In this document: positions 6,022-8,870 of the stretch, in pieces | Layout of the letters: each line of letters begins with the position of its first letter | Numbering within the stretch: the stretch's first letter is position 1 | From: DASQVO01 sp035640715 | Lineage (GTDB): Bacteria > Actinomycetota > Actinomycetes > Streptosporangiales > Streptosporangiaceae | Direction of reading: 5' to 3' | Assembly: GCA_035640715.1 (NCBI GenBank) | Contig: DASQVO010000426.1 | Coordinates: 1-8,870, forward strand | Length of the DNA stretch: 8,870 nt | Made by a program: the position numbers and the translations under genes | The notes under the pieces: model-generated | Seen by the model: only the letters and a program-made list of their open reading frames with translations | Database searches by the model: none | Told to the model about the DNA's origin: nothing

Positions 6022-6056
6022 AGGCGCGCCGCTGCTCTTGGTCACGGGGCGCGCCT
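6022..6056. promoter_or_regulatory. Perfect 9-bp inverted repeat before the S53 protease
   Basis: AGGCGCGCC at 6022-6030 and GGCGCGCCT at 6048-6056 are exact reverse complements, separated by 17 nt and ending 26 nt before the chosen start codon. It could be a regulator binding site (arm centres 26 nt apart, between two and three helical turns) or an RNA hairpin in the leader. Each arm holds the self-palindrome GGCGCGCC. The function is inferred. Confidence 0.45.
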
Positions 6057-6082
6057 GAAACGTATCTGGAGCCTCTTTGCGC

Positions 6083-8626
6083 ATGCATTCATCACGTCGC
6101 GGACCGGTGTCGCTGGTCGCGGTGGCTGCTCTCGCGCTGTTCGGCCTGAACGCGGTCGCTCCCGGCGCGGCATCGGCTTCCTCACAGTCGGCATCGGCAC
6201 CCAGCTCAGCTCAGACGACCGCGACGCGCAGCGCGGCGCGTACCGCGACGCCTTCGCCGGGGCGGGCCGCGGCGCGGTTCGTCACCACCCCGCACTCGCC
6301 AGCGCTGCCGGCCGGGGTACGCCAGGTCTGCGCCAAGCCCAGCCATCCCGGGCAGATGACCTGTATGGCGCTGGTACGCACGAACGTGAAGAGCCACGCC
6401 GGAGTCGCCCCTGATGATGCCGCCCCCCCGGCCGGTAGTTACAGCCCGAACAACCTGCAGAGCGCGTACAGCCTGGCCTCCGCCGAGTCCTCCTTCACGG
6501 CGTCGGGCGAAACGGTCGCGGTGGTGGACGCCTACAACGATCCCAATGCCGCCTCAGACCTCAAGACCTACCGTGCGCAGTACGGCTTGCCCCCCTGCGC
6601 CACGTCAACCGGCGTTGGAACCGGTGCCGGCTGCGTCACGGTGGTCAACCAGACCGGCGGTGCCAGTCTGCCCACAACCGACCCGACCGGCAGCTGGGAG
6701 CTGGAGGAGTCGATCGACCTCGACATGGTGTCGGCGATCTGCCCTGCCTGCCACATCCTGCTGGTCGAGGCGAATTCCACGGATCTCAGCGACCTGGGTA
6801 CCGCGGAGAACTACGCAGCCGCCCATGCCAAATTCGTGACCAACAGCTGGGGCAGCGGCGGCGAGTTCACCGGCGAGTCCGCCTATGACAGCCGGTACTT
6901 CGACCACCCGGGAGTAGCGGTCACCTTCGCGGCCGGCGACTACGGATACGGGCCCCAGTACCCTGCCGCCTCGCAGTTCGTCACCTCGGTCGGCGGAACC
7001 ACGCTGACGCAGGGTTCCTCGACCACGCGCGGCTGGACGGAAACGGCGTGGAGCGGAACTGGGTCGGGCTGCTCGGCGGCCGAGGCCAAGCCGTCGTGGC
7101 AGGCCGCCATCGATGGCTCGAGGGGATCCGGCGCATGGGACCCGAACGGGTGCCTGAACCGGACGCACAACGACGTCGCCGCCGTCGCGGATCCGACCCC
7201 CGGGGTTGCGATCTACGACAGCTACACGGCCCCTGGCATTTCCGCACCAGACTGGACCACGGCCGGGGGGACGAGCGTGGCGTCGCCGATTATCGCGTCC
7301 GTGTACGCTCTGGCCGGAACTCCCACGCCGAACACCTACCCCTCCTCCTACCTCTACCGGGCCAAGACGGGTCTCTATGACGTAACGGGCGGGACGAACG
7401 GGACCTGCGAGTCGAACCGGCTGTACCTGTGCCATAGCGGAACCGGCTACGACGGGCCGACCGGCCTGGGTACCCCCAATGGCGCCGGGGCATTCAAGAA
7501 CGCCGCCACTACCAACATCGTCTCGGTCAAGAATCCGGGCACCCAGGATTTCGTCCCAGGTACGCACGTGGGCCTGCGGATTCAGGCCCTGGACTCCGCG
7601 GGCCAGAGCCCGACCTACATCTACAGCGCCACCGGTCTGCCGGGCGGGCTGTCGATCAATGCCTCCTCGGGCCTGATATCAGGAACTGTTGCCAATTCCC
7701 CCGGTACGCACACGGTCCAGGTGACGGCGACCGATACCAGCAGAGTCACCGGCACGGTGAAATTCAACATCGTCGTCATGCCTAACCTGGACACCGCCTA
7801 CACCGCCGGCTCTGGAACGGTGAAGCTGGCGCTGGGCGGCAAGTGCCTGGATGACGCGAACAACAGCAGCGCCAACGGGAACAAGATCCAGATCTGGAAC
7901 TGCCTCAACGACGCCTCACAGAACTGGAAGTTCAGGCCGGACGGCACCCCCGGCGGAGCGGGGACCCTCAACATCCAGGGCAAGTGCGCGGACGTCACGA
8001 ACAGGAGCACCGCGCCAGGCGCGAAGATCCAGCTCTGGTCCTGCAACGGCGGCGCCAGCCAGCAGTGGTTCATCGCGGGCTTTGGTGTCCTGGTGAACCC
8101 GGCATCCAACCTGTGCCTGGACGACCCGGGTGCGAGCACGGCGAACGGCACCCGGGTGGACATCGCCGCCTGCATCGCTGACCCTAACACCGGTGCCGCT
8201 ACCGCTAAACAGAACTGGACCCTGCCAGCCAGCGAGGTGACATCCGGCATCGCGGGCAAGTGCCTGGATGACGCGAACAACAGCAGCGCCAACGGGAACA
8301 AGGTCCAGATCTGGAACTGCACCGGCGGCGCCTCGCAGAAGTGGGTCTACGCATCCGACGGCACGATCCGGATCAATGGCAAATGCCTGGACATGGCGAA
8401 GGCCAGCACGCTGGACGGCGCCAAGCTGCAGCTCTGGACCTGCCTTAGGACCAACGGCGTCCCCAACTTCAACCAGACGTGGGTCCTCGGGCCGGGCGCC
8501 GGCGAGCTGGTCAACGCGAACTCCAGCAGGTGCCTCGCCGATCCAGGCGACAGCACCGGCAACGGCACCCCCGTCACGCAGGAGGACTGCTACGGCCGGG
8601 CCGGGGAGATCTGGCAGGTCTCGTGA
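6083..8626 (+). CDS. Secreted S53 (sedolisin-like) protease with Ig-like domain and two ricin B-type beta-trefoils
   Basis: This is a serine-carboxyl endopeptidase predicted to be exported. The ATG at 6083 (847 aa) is preferred; GGAG at 6068-6071 would also fit a TTG at 6077, which adds two residues. Residues 1-32 form a signal peptide (SRRGP, then a hydrophobic core, cleavage after ASA). A Ser/Ala/Thr-rich and short linker follows to about 118. The catalytic domain (about 119-475) starts SYSPNNLQSAYSL and has VVDAYNDPNA at 147-156. It carries the Glu/Asp pair E208 and D212 (EESID), the oxyanion Asp D286 (AAGDYG) and the nucleophile S398 (GGTSVASP). A calcium-site-like end has D433 (DVTGGTNG) and D457 (GYDGPTGLG). 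Residues 478-565 resemble a putative Ig (He_PIG) domain. Residues 586-847 hold six QxW-type subdomains, i.e. two beta-trefoils, probably carbohydrate-binding. Pairing of protease and lectin suggests attack on glycosylated or polysaccharide-associated protein. It is probably monocistronic, with its own terminator. Confidence 0.92.
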   Translation: MHSSRRGPVSLVAVAALALFGLNAVAPGAASASSQSASAPSSAQTTATRSAARTATPSPGRAAARFVTTPHSPALPAGVRQVCAKPSHPGQMTCMALVRTNVKSHAGVAPDDAAPPAGSYSPNNLQSAYSLASAESSFTASGETVAVVDAYNDPNAASDLKTYRAQYGLPPCATSTGVGTGAGCVTVVNQTGGASLPTTDPTGSWELEESIDLDMVSAICPACHILLVEANSTDLSDLGTAENYAAAHAKFVTNSWGSGGEFTGESAYDSRYFDHPGVAVTFAAGDYGYGPQYPAASQFVTSVGGTTLTQGSSTTRGWTETAWSGTGSGCSAAEAKPSWQAAIDGSRGSGAWDPNGCLNRTHNDVAAVADPTPGVAIYDSYTAPGISAPDWTTAGGTSVASPIIASVYALAGTPTPNTYPSSYLYRAKTGLYDVTGGTNGTCESNRLYLCHSGTGYDGPTGLGTPNGAGAFKNAATTNIVSVKNPGTQDFVPGTHVGLRIQALDSAGQSPTYIYSATGLPGGLSINASSGLISGTVANSPGTHTVQVTATDTSRVTGTVKFNIVVMPNLDTAYTAGSGTVKLALGGKCLDDANNSSANGNKIQIWNCLNDASQNWKFRPDGTPGGAGTLNIQGKCADVTNRSTAPGAKIQLWSCNGGASQQWFIAGFGVLVNPASNLCLDDPGASTANGTRVDIAACIADPNTGAATAKQNWTLPASEVTSGIAGKCLDDANNSSANGNKVQIWNCTGGASQKWVYASDGTIRINGKCLDMAKASTLDGAKLQLWTCLRTNGVPNFNQTWVLGPGAGELVNANSSRCLADPGDSTGNGTPVTQEDCYGRAGEIWQVS
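7838..7903 (+). repeat. Lectin-module duplication, copy 1
   Basis: This 66-nt segment, encoding the alpha subdomain from GKCLDDANNSS to QIWNC, matches 8255-8320 at 65 of 66 positions. The single difference is ATC (Ile) versus GTC (Val). The copies are offset by 417 nt, i.e. 139 residues or one trefoil. Confidence 0.9.
8255..8320 (+). repeat. Lectin-module duplication, copy 2
   Basis: This is the partner of 7838-7903, in the same frame, opening the second beta-trefoil. Sequence beyond the segment has diverged more (LNDASQNW versus TGGASQKW), so identity is concentrated in this block. Confidence 0.9.
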
Positions 8627-8649
8627 TCCCGGCCTGACGCCAGGCCCTG

Positions 8650-8688
8650 GCCTGACGCCCAGGCGCCATGTGCGCCTGGGCGTCAGGC
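8650..8688 (+). terminator. Intrinsic terminator after the S53 protease gene
   Basis: A perfect 17-bp stem pairs 8650-8666 with 8672-8688 across a 5-nt loop (CATGT), 23 nt after the stop codon. Only a short TTT occurs downstream, as is common in actinobacteria. The left arm is partly duplicated just upstream at 8631-8645 (GGCCTGACGCCAGGC), so an alternative, weaker pairing with the right arm is possible. Confidence 0.85.
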
Positions 8689-8756
8689 TAAGACGTTTGT
8701 GACCACTGGGGAGGATGCTGCCGGCGCCAGACGGCCACACGCGAGATGTCAGTGCC

Positions 8757-8870
8757 ATGGGGCACAATGCGAACGTGCTGCTGAGCGAGATCGCCGATGC
8801 CTCCCGGGTCGTGGCGGGAACATCCTCCCGGCTCGCCAAGATCGAGGCTCTCGCGGCGTGCCTGCGGGAT
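8757..8870 (+). CDS. ligB: ATP-dependent DNA ligase, N-terminal fragment
   Basis: Only 38 codons lie in the window. VLLSEIADASRVVAGTSSRLAKIEALAACL matches, by memory, the start of actinobacterial LigB-type ATP-dependent DNA ligases (MLLxxVAxxSxxVAATSxRxxKxxxLAxLL). These join nicks in DNA and accompany the essential NAD-dependent LigA. The start is uncertain. ATG at 8757 is chosen, but GTG at 8775 would align with the family Met, and ATG at 8715 follows directly on GGGGAGG, too close for a normal Shine-Dalgarno. An in-frame stop at 8700 bounds the options. The adenylation domain and catalytic Lys lie beyond the window. Confidence 0.75.
   Translation, partial: MGHNANVLLSEIADASRVVAGTSSRLAKIEALAACLRD

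Larger units (their letters stand above)
5669..6082. other. 414-nt divergent intergenic region
   Basis: This separates the leftward rpsP operon from the rightward S53 protease gene and should hold both promoters. On the minus strand TACCTT (5697-5702) would give a short leader before the rpsP ribosome binding site, but no good -35 accompanies it. The region contains a G-quadruplex motif, a perfect inverted repeat near the protease start, a short stem at 5836-5850 and one doubtful small ORF. I see no RNA gene. Confidence 0.55.

Noticed and set aside
6083..6110. Twin-arginine (Tat) signal in the protease
   Set aside because: SRRGP has the arginine pair, but the following Pro does not fit the hydrophobic positions of the Tat motif. 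An ordinary Sec signal fits as well.
6605..7567. 320-aa minus-strand open frame inside the protease gene
   Set aside because: It is antisense to the catalytic domain, whose motifs are intact. The Arg/Gly/Val composition is typical of a GC shadow frame.
7838..8320. Lectin repeats as a CRISPR array or mobile element
   Set aside because: There are only two copies, in frame, offset by exactly one protein domain and within a single coding sequence.
7916..8839. 307-aa minus-strand open frame over the lectin region and terminator
   Set aside because: It is antisense to clear QxW repeats and crosses the terminator and ligase start. No family is recognised.

Overview
The window is GC-rich, with G or C at most third codon positions, and its gene content and protein sequences point to a high-GC actinobacterium. 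A Streptosporangiales-like relative is my best guess from the RNase HII and LepB style, but I cannot assign a genus. Nearly all of it is explained by recognisable genes.

Positions 1-5668 hold a minus-strand housekeeping block. Read in the direction of transcription it is rpsP (30S protein S16), khpA (KH RNA-binding protein), rimM (16S maturation factor), trmD (tRNA m1G37 methyltransferase) and rplS (50S protein L19). After a 389-nt gap come lepB (type I signal peptidase) and rnhB (RNase HII), which runs off the left edge. rpsP to rplS is tightly packed: khpA overlaps rpsP by 4 nt, trmD begins 2 nt after rimM, and several starts are GTG. It is very probably one ribosome-assembly and tRNA-modification operon. 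Two hairpins after rplS could end it.

Positions 5669-6082 are a divergent intergenic region with a four-run G-quadruplex motif, a perfect 9-bp inverted repeat just upstream of the rightward gene, and one doubtful 60-codon ORF. Positions 6083-8626 on the plus strand encode a large secreted protein: signal peptide, sedolisin (S53) protease, Ig-like domain and two ricin-type beta-trefoils. A near-perfect 17-bp-stem terminator follows. The window ends in the first codons of an ATP-dependent DNA ligase.

The unusual features are additions to conserved genes. rnhB carries a long acidic tail that includes an 18-nt repeat array. trmD carries an in-frame insertion made of GC palindromes. rpsP has a roughly 100-residue charged tail, and lepB has a roughly 145-residue low-complexity N-terminus with two short tandem duplications. 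The lectin part of the protease shows a recent internal duplication. I found no clear new multi-gene system, CRISPR array, tRNA, rRNA or insertion sequence.
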